A DNA stretch of 64,000 nt from NCBI GenBank assembly GCA_030295235.1, contig AP026126.1, positions 1,984,001 to 2,048,000 of the forward strand. Direction: 5' to 3'. Within the stretch, counting starts at the first letter, position 1, and the number at the start of each line of letters is the position of its first letter. A model generated the notes under the pieces. That model was not told where the DNA came from and made no database searches. It worked only from the letters and a program-made list of their open reading frames with translations. Source of the stretch: Fistulifera solaris (taxonomy: Eukaryota; Bacillariophyta; Bacillariophyceae; Naviculales; Stauroneidaceae). Below, piece by piece: positions 22,016 through 34,618 of the stretch. Position numbers and translations under genes: made by a program.

Positions 22016-23142
22016 GTTTGATTTCTTGCTGTGAAAGAATGAATACAAAGTATAATGAGGATGTTTGCTTTGTTTTTTATTAGCCTTCGAAGAATTCGTT
22101 TCGGTGTCTCCGAACCCGAATGAATTCCTGATATTTTTATTTCTGCAATGATGTGATGTTATTCGGATTCTGAATTTGAATCTTGATGCCTCCAGAAGAA
22201 GTAAAGAATAGTTGATTGACAAAAGAAAACATCACCTTCGCTTTCGGGTTTTTACAAAGTATTCTACAATCAAGTATTCAAAAAATTGTGGCAGCGCCCG
22301 TGCGAGGCGGAAAAGTTAAGGTTAAGGACATGACGAAAGACGTCCCCCAGATTTTCTGGATAATCGAGAATATCACACACACAGATTTTCTGGGATCGTG
22401 AAAGCACCACACTCCCATATAAACACCGCACTCCCATATTTTCTGGGTACGTGAAAACACCGCACTCCCATATTTTCTGGGTACGTGAAAACACCACACT
22501 CCCATATTTTCTGGGTACGTGAAAACACCGCACTCCCATATTTTCTGGGTACGTGAAAACACCACACTCCCATATTTTCTGGGTACGTGAAAACACGACA
22601 CTCCCATATTTTCTGGGTACGTGAAAACACCACACTCCCATATTTTCTGGGTACGTGAAAACACGACACTCCCATATTTTCTGGGTACGTGAAAACACCA
22701 CACTCCCATATTTTCTGGGTACGATATGAGACAGCTGTATCTTCTCGGTACGGTCATGATCCCTCTAGTACTATATAACATTATTATTAATGAATGCTCC
22801 GTATGTTTTTAATCGATCCATCTGTTTTTGTTGATGCTGTTGTTGGGGTGAATTGCATCAACCAGGGTTTCGAGAAATATCTCACCGCGGCGTGCTACCA
22901 CGTACCATGGTACGGTACCAGTACTTTGTATTACGGAGTATTTTGTATTGTAGGTATAAGGATCGTCCGCACGTCGTCCGTGCTCATGATTTGAGATCAC
23001 CGTGATCACGTTCCTCGTTCCTCGCGTCCTCTGTATGTTCATACTACAGTACCTGGTATCTGGTAAATCTTACTCTCATGATTATCATTTGTACATTCTT
23101 TTCATCTAACATCCATTTACTTCACTAATCTTCCTAAATATC
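22016..23142. other. Divergent promoter region containing a minisatellite
   Basis: Separates the DUF711 gene (leftward) from the canonical poly(A) polymerase (rightward). Besides the minisatellite it has a GGTACC cluster at 22905-22930 followed by AGTACTTTGTATTACGGAGT. No gene is supported. Minus-strand ORFs across the repeat are artefacts of its period. Confidence 0.6.
22387..22728. repeat. 34-bp minisatellite, nine good copies plus degenerate ends
   Basis: Nine copies of a unit containing CCCATATTTTCTGGGTACG recur exactly every 34 bases (TTCTGGGTACG at 22441, 22475, 22509, 22543, 22577, 22611, 22645, 22679 and 22713). A decayed copy begins near 22387. Each unit contains the hairpin-forming pair CCCA...TGGG. 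The junction trinucleotide alternates: CCG, CCA, CCG, CCA, CGA, CCA, CGA, CCA. This points to expansion by 68-bp dimers. Period 34 is not a multiple of 3, so all minus frames look open. Confidence 0.95.
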
Positions 23143-25759
23143 ATGTCATCGAACAAATCCTTGACCGACATGTCGACCAAAGTCGGCGGACGCGTCTTTC
23201 AACCGGCACTACCCGTCGTCGACGGCGCGCCTCCGACCACGATCGAACAAGGCTTTCAATCTACGTTACAAGAATACATTCAGGAAAACATTCCACTCGA
23301 ATCTCTAGAAGGCATTCAATTGCGAGAACGCGTATTGAATGAACTCGGTGCATTGTGTCGGGACTGGATTCGTTCGGTGTGTGTCAATAAAGGATTCGCG
23401 CCGGATATTGTCGACGGCGCCGGAGGGCAATTGTATACTTCAGGAAGTTATCGACTCGGTGTGCACGAACCGGGAGCCGATATTGATTGCATTCTCGTTG
23501 CTCCAGCGATGTGTCATCGACATGATTTCTTCGGGACCGCCGTAGCCGGAGCCAGTGACGATCATCCGCGTGATCCCAATTCACTAGCGGAACGCATTCG
23601 ACGACATCCGGAAGTCACTAACTTTGTGCCCGTCGAAGGAGCTGCTGTTCCTATTTTGACCTTTGATTGGTTAGGCATCAATATTGATTTACTATTCGCG
23701 CGTTTGAATATCAACTCAATTCCCTCCGGATTCGATATTGACAATGATGGGGTCTTGGATGGAGCGGATGGAGCCACGGAAAAATCACTCAACGGTCCGC
23801 GTGTTACCAATTTAATTGCAGCATTCGTAGGAGGTACACCCGAACGATACCAATCTTTCTTGACGGTCGTGCGATGTGTTCGTAAGTGGGCTAAAGCACG
23901 GGGTTTGTATAGCAACAAGATGGGATATTGGGGAGGTGTCAATTGCAATTTAGCGGTGGCACTTACCGTACAACTATATCCCAATGCGTGTCCTGCGACA
24001 TTGTTGCGTCGTTTCTTTCTCGTATTCAAAACATGGCGATGGCCACAGCCGGTGCTTTTGACGGCACCGCACGATGCGGGATACGGCTTGCCCGTGTGGA
24101 GTCCGTTGCAAGCGATGCGGCAAGTAGCGCCCATGATTACACCAGCTTATCCAGCCATGAACTCTACACTCGCCGTCTCGCGACAAACACTCCAAATTAT
24201 GACAGAAGAATTCAATCGGGGATATGAAATTGTTGATTCGTTGTGGAAAGAGTATCAGAGAGATAAGAATGCCCCACTCAACTGGGGTCGTTTGTTTGAA
24301 CCGTCCGACTTTTTCATTGCCTATCCGGTAAGCAACAGGTAGAATACTTTTTCCGGAGAAGTTCATATTGTCGGGCTCATTCAACTCATTTTGTTTTGTT
24401 CTTTCGATCCAAAGCGTTATTTGTCAATGTGTATCGTTGGTCCCACGCAAGAAGACGCGCAAGCATGGTACGTACACACTCAACGTTATGGTTGCTGTTC
24501 AATAGAGAAAACTAAACACCAGCAATCAATGTCTCTTTGAGAAAGGGCCGGTTTCGTGGAATCGCGACTGCGCAAATTGGTATCGGACGGATTAGCGCGA
24601 AGTTTACCCATTAAAAAGATTCAATTGTGGCCCAAAAAGTTCCAAGTCTGTATTGCCGACAAAAACGCCTTGCTGACAACGGCCCAACGTCAGAACTGTC
24701 TTACCTACTTTATTGGCTATCAAATTGATCCATATCGCATGCGCGGAAGCGATTTGAATGTTGAAATTCCTCTGCATAGCTTCCGTGAGTTCGAATTGAG
24801 CCGATTCCAACCTCTGGTACCAGGCATGGATATATTGGTTAAATCATTTTCTGTCAAAGAGCTTCCTTTGCTGTGCTTTGAGGATGTGGGTGGAAAATTG
24901 GTCGCGATGAAGAAAAAGACGGCTGTTGCGAGATTCTGATCCAGCTCGTATGGAACGGAGACGACAAAAACGATTGAAAGAATTGAAGGAGCAGATGGAA
25001 GAAAAGTTGAAGCGCCAGCAGATGAAGAAACGAAAGCGCACAAATGACGATGGCGATGAAGAGGACAATAGCGCAGTAAAAATAGAGGAGGAGCGCAATG
25101 CCGTCGTGGCAGAAACCCCAAGCGGAAAGGAGGAAACACCACAGGTGGAAGAGGAGGAAGCTAATCTTCTGGAAAACGCACTCGATGCAATGCAAGATGG
25201 TGGAGCGGAGGCCAACATTACCAAAACCAGGGAAGAAGCCGAAGCTGATCGACAACGTCTTTTGGCAGGTGAGATTTTGGACGAAGAAGGAGGAGGTTTT
25301 GAGGAAGATAGTGATGAGGAAGCTGGTTACATTGGGGATGGCGCTCGCGTTACATCTTTTGTGGTCAAAAAGAAGTCCACTCACAAAGATAAGCGCTCTC
25401 TGCCTTTGAGTGAACAGGAAGCTGAGGTTCTCAAGAATCTAGGATACTCCATCGTTAGCGACGACGAATGTAAAATCTTGGGAGCGAACATGCTGCCCCC
25501 CTGGAGAGCAAATGTTGTATCCATGGACGCCTTACCAAAGCCACGAAAGATATCCGCAAGATTCCATTTTCGTCGAAAATTTGATGTCATTGAACTCGAT
25601 GCCAATGGACACGTCATTGATAAGGGCGACGAAGACTTTAAGCCATGCAAAGCATGGGCAGGTCGTTTAGCTGGTTTTGAATTTAAAATGGGCGAGAGAG
25701 GTCTGGGATACTACCGAACTGGGAAAAAGGTAGTGGTTCCGTCGAACATGGCTTATTAG
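23143..25759 (+). CDS. Canonical poly(A) polymerase with an extra C-terminal domain, three exons, one frameshift
   Basis: mRNA poly(A) polymerase of the PAPOLA type: GSYRLGVHEPGADIDCILVA near residue 100 (GS motif and DxD), the third Asp in TFDWLGINIDLLFARL, then VRCVRKWAKARGLYSNK, GGVNCNLAVAL and the RNA-binding domain. Exons are 23143-24327, 24415-24467 and 24546-25759. The tiny 53-nt middle exon encodes YLSMCIVGPTQEDAQAW. The A5 run at 24913-24917 has one base too many; correcting it joins the RNA-binding domain to a basic coiled coil (MKKRRLLRDSDPARMERRRQ). After an acidic stretch comes a compact globular C-terminal segment of about 120 residues, ending near GFEFKMGERGLGYYRTGK. That tail is absent from the animal and yeast enzymes I know, and I cannot name it. 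Acts in the nucleus after cleavage of pre-mRNA. Confidence 0.88.
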
Positions 25760-28536
25760 CATACTGCTGCATGGATCACGAGATGAGGCTAGTACATGCC
25801 AAGGCATATCCATTTCGATCTCTTTACTCTGTTTTCCTACCTTTGGGTTCAAGTAGAGCCGGTGTTCGTGTACAAGAGACGCTATTACTTGTGCGGTCTA
25901 AGTTCCGTGCAGCCGCCTTATTTCATGAGACGGACGCACACTCATCAGTTGTATTACTTATTTAATTTTTAGTTTACTTCGTTTCTGAATGAAGAAGTGA
26001 ATGAATGAAAGTTTGCATGAAGGTGCTGTGGTAAGAAATTAATGGCTACTTTGGAAGAATTTGAAGTGAATCCTAAGCATAAAGTGCGACACAACAAGAG
26101 GCGGAGAAACTAGAGCAAACACCAATCTACACAACCACGAAACCGCTTGAGCGCACAAAATTGGACAGTGTTAGATAGAGGAGATCCTCTGTCACCATTA
26201 CCCACCGCGCACACCCATCAGTTACTTTTAATTATTTGATTTTGAAATGAACATGTGTTAGCATGTAGGAGTTGTGGTCAATTTTTCATTGTGCTAGGAC
26301 ATATGGGGGACCCTTGCTAGTGCCCGTAACCGCTAACCTATTTCTAGGATAACTCATAAGCACCGCAAGAGCTCCGAAGACGTTAAGCAGATGTCAACAA
26401 GCGATCACAAACGCCCATGTATCCGGTTGGGAGCGGAAAGGCGAATGTGGCTTTCATAAGCTGCTCAGCGGGTGAACCCCAAACCCCGCTCAACCGTTAC
26501 CATTGCTTCACCAATCATCGGCGCACACAGTTCTTCGGCACGCCTCATGGATCCCACAACTCAGGTGAAGAACTTTTCCCAGCACAATGCTCCAACTGCG
26601 TGTTTTCCGGTAAGGCAAGAAGCCTCGCAAACAGGCAAGCGAATCGTCGAGACGACACGAGGTTCCCATTTTGCGAGACGACTCCTCCTTCCTCGGGACA
26701 TACGCACCACAACCCTTCATGCGCTCCCACTATGTATTCAACCATACGGTCCCAAGCTGTGATCGCAGGCCACAGCTTTGGCAACAACTGAATACGGGGA
26801 GGACATCAAACCTCTCTCAGTCGCCTTCGAGAGGAGATGTGAGAAGAAGAAGAACGCAGCGAAAAAGAGAGACGCAAATTCAGCGATGCTACTCCTATCG
26901 TAAAATCAAAATGTTGTTTGTGTTCACAAAATCAATTTAAAATCATTTAGGGAAAGCTATCTAAGTATTTCTGTCTTGAGCAACGGTTTTCTCCATGTGT
27001 TGGGATCCCACGACCCACGAAAGAATGTCATAGTATACGCATCTAGATATTTTCAATAATGATGAACGCAGCTGCGAGCCCGGCCTGCTCGTATCACACA
27101 AGCGGAATCCGCGTTTGAAATTCAAATTGAATAAGGGGGGAAATGGATGTTGGAGGCACGTTGTTCGCCTCGACGATGATGAACGAGACGATGGATGTTT
27201 TGTTTTTTTGTTTGACTCGTTCCTGCAATGTTTCAGTCCTGTTCTCTCGATCGCAAAGCATTGATGTGTAGCCTGTCTGCATGTCTGCGGCTGCGTGTCG
27301 CCGCTTGCAGCCGCAACGTTATTTTTTTCGTTTGAAAATGCAGAACTGTTGATCAAGCCATCACAAACTGAATCTTGTTTCTCTTTCGTAGAATGACGCT
27401 TGAATGCACGTGTAATTTCCGATATGGAGTCGAAGAAGCGTCCTCGCCGTTAACGATGGAGGCTTCCTTGGTTCACTTGAATGTTCCTTTGGAAGAAGAA
27501 TCCCGGGCGCGGAAGAAATCTGTTTGCTCAGAGTGGACGCGTCAAACAGAGAAATAATGGACTTGTGAAACTCCTCAATCGTGTTGCTGGGACTGTCTTT
27601 CGCGTCTGCAACAAGCTCTCGAGAAAAATACGGAACGGTTAGAGTACGAAAGTAATGTTTACGTGAATCATCACGCACAAACTCCTTGAACCAGACGACG
27701 CGGAACGATACAGTCGACAACTTTGTACATTAGACATTAGGAGCTTGAGCGCAAAGTCTCATTCGATCTTCTCTCATGTATTCGGACGGACCGCCTTCTT
27801 CCGGTTTGCTTTACGAAACTGCCAAGTATTTGGCCTTTTCGGGGGGTTCGACATGTTGTCATTGTACAATCCGATGATGAAATGGAGGACACAGAAGAGC
27901 ACTCGCGATGATATTGATCCTTGGAGCGTAATCACGTCGACGCCTGTGATTGATCCGCTAACAGGTAGTCTTTGCCCAGTTTTCTTAAAACTTTCCTTGA
28001 TAGACATCGTGAACAATATCGGAATGCACAGCTTAGTTGACCATGCCATATATCGCAATGGAAAATATTCTTATTAACTTCTATAATATTAAAATTTAAC
28101 CTGGGTTATCGCACGACCTGTGAAAGTAACATCAAGAGTCATAAAGATTCCTCTGAAGCTGTTCAACAGCATACAAAGGAGCTAAATTCATTATACGTGT
28201 TTGTTCTTTTCGTTTTCGTATCACTTCCGCCTGTTCGATGATTCGCGGAGGACAACCGACAAAGTGACGGCACTGAAGTTCGTCGACTCAAAGCTGCTTT
28301 TGGAAGCGAGGACGACCAACTTCTCACAGAAGCCAACAGCTTTTCTCCAAAATCATTAACGTGGCTGAAGAGGCTTGACCACTCCCGCTGTGAAACAAGA
28401 GATATTTGGAGAAAAGTCGCAACTGTCATGAGTGTCCCAACTATTCCGAAGGCGGTTTTTACACTGTAAAGCCAAGTGATTGTGTGAGCTGACCGATGAT
28501 CAAATTGTTAGAGTTCAAAGCTAATCCCTTTCACGC
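25760..28536. other. Long region without an identifiable gene
   Basis: Contains several 60-130-codon ORFs on both strands with no motif I know. The minus-strand frames at 27361-27720 (RKHYFRTLTVPYFSREL, EEFHKSIISLFDAS) and 27774-28058 have a coding-like composition and could be pieces of a decayed or frameshifted gene. TGTTAGATAGAGGAGATCC at about 26169 looks like a TG-starting LTR edge with an internal hairpin, but I found no matching CA end or target duplication. Confidence 0.3.
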
Positions 28537-30235
28537 TTACCTGATTACATTCGTCGAGACGACACCTAACGCCACCGCAAAATTGACGATTACCCGAGGT
28601 AATGTCATGATGGAGGCACGTGCATTAGAGGGAAAGTAGAGGGATCGAATAACACCTTCACATGGTAAAAAGATTCCGATCATGAGCTCGTAAACTAAGA
28701 ATGCTGCAAGCGTGTTTGAGAAGGACAGAGAGCTTTCTTCTTGCACTAGTACAGGGACAAAAAGCAGCATTGTCGAAATCATGTAGCATGTTGCCGCAAG
28801 AACTTCGACGGACATGGGACGAATCGCAACAATACCTTCACCGTCAATTTCGATTGTTTGAATAGGAGCGTCGATATCATTGAGGGGTTGTACGACAGAA
28901 GTAACAAAACTTCTCAGTCTTGGTGCGAGTAAGCCGCCCGCGACTCCACAGGCCATGTATGCGCCAAAAATAAGCCCGTACGCAGGCTCACCGTCCTCAT
29001 CAAGGCCCCATGTTCCAGGCTTGGAAGTAGCTGAAAGTTGCCTCAAACAAGGAACCCAAAGGTAGACAAAGATTTGCAGGCATCCAGCTGTAAGCCCTTG
29101 TAAAATACCCACGCGTAACATCTTCGAATTGCTTGCATAAGCACATATGGCTTCGCGCAAGAAAACATACATGCTATTTCGTCTGGAAACTAAGCTTTCT
29201 TTCTTTTGCTCGTCGCACTCGGTACTTTGGCAATCGCTATTTTCTTTCTTCGCCGACCCGGAAGAGCCATAGTTCTCCGTCCAAACACAAAGCACAACAA
29301 TAAAAGCAATCACTGTACATGTTACTGCACCTCGAAACGGTCCAACGGCACCATATCGAGAGGCAAGGATGTGTGCGAGATAACCAGAGAAGATTGCAGC
29401 CAGATTACTGACAATCACAGAATCACGAAGAATGAGCTCATATTTTTCTTTCGGCAATCCCCGATTGCGATACTCGGTGTCCAACCAAGTTTCAAAGACC
29501 GTCATGAGAAGATTTGTAGTAAAACCTCCAATCATGCGGCTAGCAACAAGTCCAAAATAGAATGGATATTGTTCGAGTAAGTTGATGAACGCTTCCAGAC
29601 TGCAATAAAGAAGAGCTGCTTTCTTTCTTCCCATGTAATCGACTAAGGGGCCAGTGATAGGTGACATTAACCCGCCTGTTGCGAAGCCTAAGCAGTATAA
29701 CGTTGCAACGGAAAAGCCGTAGCTCTCGTAAAGGACATAGAGATGGGTACCTGTCATATTAAACACGATGGGAGTGAGAATCAGTTTGTGTGTCCTGCAA
29801 AGAAACGAAACACCACATTTACTCACCTTGCAACCCATCCGCCAGCATGATAACTAATGTAACTAACAAATACGTGATGCGAAGGATTTTGACCTGCGAT
29901 GTTAACTTCGCCGAGGACTCACAAAGAATGTTCGTTTGCTCAGTCGTTCCGCCCTTTTGGTCTAATGAAGTGACAGAAATATCATCGCTGGCTGCGGTAG
30001 AGTGCCTCGAGAGGTTACTAAGAGAACTTTGATCCGAAGAGCTTGTGTCTGACAAATAGTAATCTTCATCTTCTTCCGTGAGACTCTCTTGTTTGTTAAG
30101 CTTAGAGTGTGGACGAGTCTTGTTGTGATGAACGGCTAATTTGCTTTCCGAATCGATGTCTGCGGTAGCTTGATGGTGTGTATCGTTAACAGTATGCACA
30201 GCATCAATATCATCAAATGTAGGGGCGGCTGTCAT
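28537..30235 (-). CDS. MFSD5-like major facilitator (molybdate-anion transporter family), two exons
   Basis: A 540-residue membrane transporter. Exon 1 (29827-30235) gives an acidic Ser-rich cytosolic leader and the first membrane helix (ILRITYLLVTLVIMLADGLQ). The intron is 29751-29826 (CAAG|GTGAGT...ATGACAG|GT). Exon 2 continues G-THLYVLYESYGF, exactly the MFSD5 signature region, then the MFS loop GPLVDYMGRKKAALLYCS, MIGGFTTNLLMTVFETWL and several further helices. MFSD5/MOT2 proteins import molybdate in green algae; that substrate is inferred, not shown. A hydrophilic loop of about 50 residues (SGSAKKENSDCQS) sits between the halves. The frame is intact. Confidence 0.85.
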
Positions 30236-31964
30236 TTCTTAAAAATAGATCCGAAACAGTATACGTTTTGCAGAATCAAAAGAGGCGACGGCGCATCAAC
30301 GTATCAGCAACTTATCATGAGGCTCAACTTTTCACAGAAAACAAGATTAGGCTGGATTTTCCTTTGCTTTTGGCTGGAGTTGATGGAGAGATATTTCAAG
30401 CTACGGTCGAAGTAGAGGTGCGATCGCGAACTTGTGATATCTTTATTTTGTGAATGCGAACGCTTCACTCAATATTCGAAAATTATCAATTCAACGCGTT
30501 GAAAAATATGCATTCCGTCATCCACAAGATCCACAAGCTCGTGCTTCATGGACAAAAACAAAAAACATGGCGCACAATCGAAACACACTACTATTTTATT
30601 ATAGCCCTCACGTGTACTTTCGGAAATTCTGCGCGCATGCCCATTATTGAAAGTAAAATTTAACAACGCGGACAAGAGGAGTCCTCTTAAATAATTTTTT
30701 ATCAAAACAAGTTGCTTAAACGATTCAGTACCGGTTTCTTGCGTCAAATAAGCTTTCTTGGATCGTGGAGGGAAAAAATGTAAGTAAAGATGACGTGCGC
30801 TTCTTTTCCACTATTAAATTTCGGTGCTCTACGTCATCGAGTCCGACATCACCAAAAAATTTCGCTCTCAGTAGTTAACCCATACGATTGCCACGTGTCC
30901 GTAATCTGTGTTTGAAGCTATTTAATCAATTTAGTACTTACCACTTGCCACGTATTTCGTACGGAGTATATTAGGGGGAGTCGAATCTGTACTCAAACTC
31001 TTGCCTCGTTGTTTGTGGTTTGATGAGAGGAACGAGGGATTTACAGATTTACATGAAACATTTCTCAAATCACAATTCTCAACGTAGTCTTACAGCTTCG
31101 CCAACTTAACTTGGTACCACTCACTGCACATCTGATAATCTAAGGACGAACCATCAATCTGCCACATGCCACGTGTTACCAAATAGGCTTGAAAGAGAAA
31201 TGCAGAGTTTGGTATTTGGTATCTTTATTATTGTTTAGCATTGGTTACCAGTTACCAGGTAAAAAGTTAAGGGTACGAAGTTAAGAGAGCTATCGGCATG
31301 CTGTGACCGGACAAAAACTGCTGTATCCTGTCAATTGTAGACAATCCGAATACTGGTTATTTTAGAAGTATACCTGGTAGTCGCAAACGAATTCCAAAAC
31401 CGATCCCGTTTCTCTCAGACCTTCTTGAATCCCGACTCCGACTGTCTCGGGTCACGGATGGTTCGTGATCGTATGGCTGGAACCGTATTCCCATGAGTAT
31501 GACTCACAAAGTAGACTTGGTTTTGCATTCTGATCTCTGATTCGCTGGAGTTGCTTCTTCGCCATTCGCCACCTGCTGCTGGTCTTCCACATGCACTTTG
31601 CGTAATCCAGTCTTTCAACCTCCGACGGCACACTTTCCACCAATAGGAAACGAGGACACTACACTGCAAGATAAACAAGGAACACGCATGTCTACGCAAC
31701 AACAGCAACAGAAGGCTTTTCCCTTTCGACGTATCCAATTTTATCATCGCGACAGAAAGTAACAATTGACGCAGCCGACACAACAACCAGAAGCAGATCG
31801 CGCACACACTTGGCCTGGTCTTTGTTGCAAAAAAATAAAGCGAACATTGAGTTACATCGGAACCCTCCAAATAACTTCGAATCATCGGATAATCCTAATA
31901 CCTACGCAAACGCCTCTTGCCGGAAAGGATTTTAGCCTTCTTTCAACATACTGTATCACTTCAA
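30236..31964. other. Intergenic region
   Basis: No gene recognised. Short ORFs lack family features. It contains GTACGGAGTATATTAG (about 30959), GGTATTTGGTATC (about 31212) and GGTTACCAGTTACCAGGT (about 31243), variants of the GTACC-type intergenic motif. Confidence 0.4.
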
Positions 31965-34618
31965 ATGAATGATTATTCCATGCCGATCATACACCCGCCT
32001 GATTCGCCAGGACTGACGTCTACTTCAGAGGAAGATGAGAGCAAAGAATCCTCCAATTCACATTCAAACGGGGCCACTCAATTGCTTGTCCCCGCATGTA
32101 TCTCATCGGAAGTTAGCAGCGGCCCTGGCTCCACTTATTGTCGACAAACGAGAGAAAGTGTATTGCAAAGACTGTCAGAGGCATTGTTAAGGCGGTCATT
32201 AATCAAGGTACGTTCGGAAAGACGTCTACATTTGCTGTCTCAAAGCTTATTGATTTACTCTTCATTCCGTTATCTTTCTATTTAATTTCGTTTCTTATCC
32301 TTTCCTTCTTCCAGATCGATTTATCGCAACGTGGCTTACAACCCACGGACGCAAGGCTCGTCAAAATGGCCCTGCTGCAAAATGCTCACGTACTGGTGCT
32401 CAAGCTCGGATACAATCATCTGGGAGATCGAGGTGCCACAATCCTCGCGGATGGCATCGCCAAGCATCCAGGCTTGGAATCGCTTGACTTGGGGTTTAAC
32501 GATGTGGGAGACGAGGGCTGTCAAGCATTGGCCAGTGCAATCGGACCCAACTTGCACACTCTCTACTTGGCGGGAAACTTGATTGGCCAAGATGGAGCTT
32601 TTGCATTGGCGGATCTTATTCGACGAACAGGTGCCCTGAAGAAGCTTTATTTGACTGGAAATAGACTTACTGGCGAAGGGGTTGCTGCTATAACTGAGGC
32701 CATGCTCGACAACGAGTCCGATATTTCAAATGTAGGCGTGGAAGAAAAGAAAGCCACAAGTCGCGAAGAAGAAAGAGCTACCTTAGACAGCTCAAGTGAG
32801 ACGACAAGGGGAACAGAAGAGCTTTTTATAGGGGGCACTGACATGGGGAGAATCGGATGTCATGCAGTAGGACGGCTCTTGGCGAATTCATCGCACTTAC
32901 GTGTGCTTTCGTTAACTGGGTGCGACTTTGGCGACAGCTCTACAAAGACTCTGGCTTCAAGCATTAAGTCGAATCGGAACAACGTTCAACTTGAGACGTT
33001 ACAACTCTCGTTTAACCGTGTAGGTTGCAAGGGTATGGAATACTTGTCCAATGCTATTTGGGGATTGCATTCTTTAAGAGAACTACGGCTAGATAACAAT
33101 AGGATTGGTGAGCAGGGGGTTCAACATCTTGCCGGAGTCTTACCTACATTGCCATCACTTGAAACACTTGACATTGGATTTAATGCCATCAAGACTAGAG
33201 GGATTATTTTATTGATGAAATCGATTGCGGATAGTACAGTCATGAAAAGTCTATCGATATCAGGGAACAAGGTCGACGCCAACGCTGCAAAAGCTCTGAC
33301 TTATGCCTTAGCATACAGTCCTTCGCTAACATCACTAGCGGTAGAAGGCTGTGATATAAGATCTGACTGTCAGCGGCAGATTGTTTCGGGTATCTTTTCA
33401 AACAGCAGGACTTCCATGCGCTCTTTGGCTGGATTCGCCGTAGGACCAGTAATCGCATTTTTAGGCTTTCCAGCTCCAATCGAGCATTGGAGCAACGAGC
33501 AAGTATTTAATTTTATCCACTTGATCTGGTCTGATCAGAATGAAGACGAAGAGGAGAAAACCACTGACCCACTGAACTTTCTAGATAACGATGACCGTAG
33601 CAAACCCATGCCGGTAGAAGCATCGATTGTTATTGAACTGGCGCGAAAAACTTTCGCATCTCTTGTTGAAGATGGAGTCGATATTTTTTCAAAGCCTGCT
33701 CCTCCTAAGCAAGCGAGCTCGCCTCTTGTTGGCGATACGATAATGCTTGAGTCAGTCGATCTTCTCCTTCAAGAAGGATCAGGCAGATCCGGTCGGGACA
33801 TTCCTTGTCCTGGAAAAAGCAAGTCGTTCGTTGCGGCTCCAGAGGCATCGCAATCAAAGCAGCTACCACCTGACCCCGCGAGGAAGAAGCGCATTGTGGA
33901 ATGGCTTTGCCAGAACATGCCTTTTTGAACAAAGTTTCACAGCAACCCTTTAGTTCATCTGAACTAGCTCGTCTTCATCAGTATTATTTTGCTCCTGTCG
34001 TCAATGAGGAGTGGAGGAGGTACGCCCGCACCGCCACAAGATGTCACGGTAGGTGGCCCTTTATCCATGTCCGTACCGGGCATGCAAACAGCAGAAAACA
34101 CAGAAACGTTTCCGGCAAATAATCAAAACCTTTTATTGATTTGTGACAAAGGATCGCCAAAGAACGGCATCACCTCGATGCCGACCCTGATGAAGCGCAA
34201 AGTTTCTTATCGATTTCTCGGCGATGCTGCACTGGCCTCGGCCCCACGTCTCGACTCGGAGGGCAGTACGACTCCGACTCCACACACAATCATCGCTGAT
34301 GAATTGAAGAGCCAAGCAAGCTCAGCTGCCACGTTGATTGAAAAAGGCCCTACAATGCAAAGTCTCCCTCCTAAGTCGAAACGTGCGCGACGCAACCGTT
34401 CTAGGATATCCTTCCTCCCAAAGATCAAAGACAGGCTAGATGCCTACTTGGACATGAACCATGAAAAGGCTCTGAAAACGATGCGACAGCTATACTTTGT
34501 CGAGCAAGCTATTCTGTCGGGTCAAGTGAATCCCATTGACCCCATCAAAACAGTTCGGACCCATCTCTGCGGTGACAATGCTACGGATGCCGAGACCATC
34601 ATAGTGGATATGATTTGA
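31965..34618 (+). CDS. Ribonuclease-inhibitor-type leucine-rich repeat protein, one intron, frameshifted C-terminus
   Basis: Cytosolic LRR protein. Exon 1 (31965-32207, ATG 31965) is Ser-rich; the intron is 32208-32314 (AAG|GTACGT...TTCCAG|ATC). Exon 2 holds RI/NLRC3-like repeats of about 28 residues: LVLKLGYNHLGDRGATILAD, LESLDLGFNDVGDEGCQALA, LHTLYLAGNLIGQDGAFALA, LKKLYLTGNRLTGEGVAAIT and at least five more to residue about 390. The frame stops at 33928 after a T5 run (33922-33926); adding one T gives MPFLNKVSQQPFSSSELARL. A second shift near 34010-34020 leads into the last frame (33989-34618), a basic Ser-rich tail ending VDMI. There are no NACHT, kinase or F-box motifs, so it is probably a scaffold of unknown partner. 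Confidence 0.75.

Noticed and set aside
22387-22728. CRISPR-like array
   Set aside because: The repeats are contiguous with no unique spacers, and the context is eukaryotic.
22270-22781. Three long overlapping minus-strand ORFs across the minisatellite (100-167 codons)
   Set aside because: They arise because the 34-bp unit lacks stops in these frames and cycles through all three; the products are a mere repeat of one peptide.
26169-26910. Possible solo LTR starting TGTTAGATAGAGGAGATCC
   Set aside because: No matching CA end, second copy or target duplication could be found by eye.
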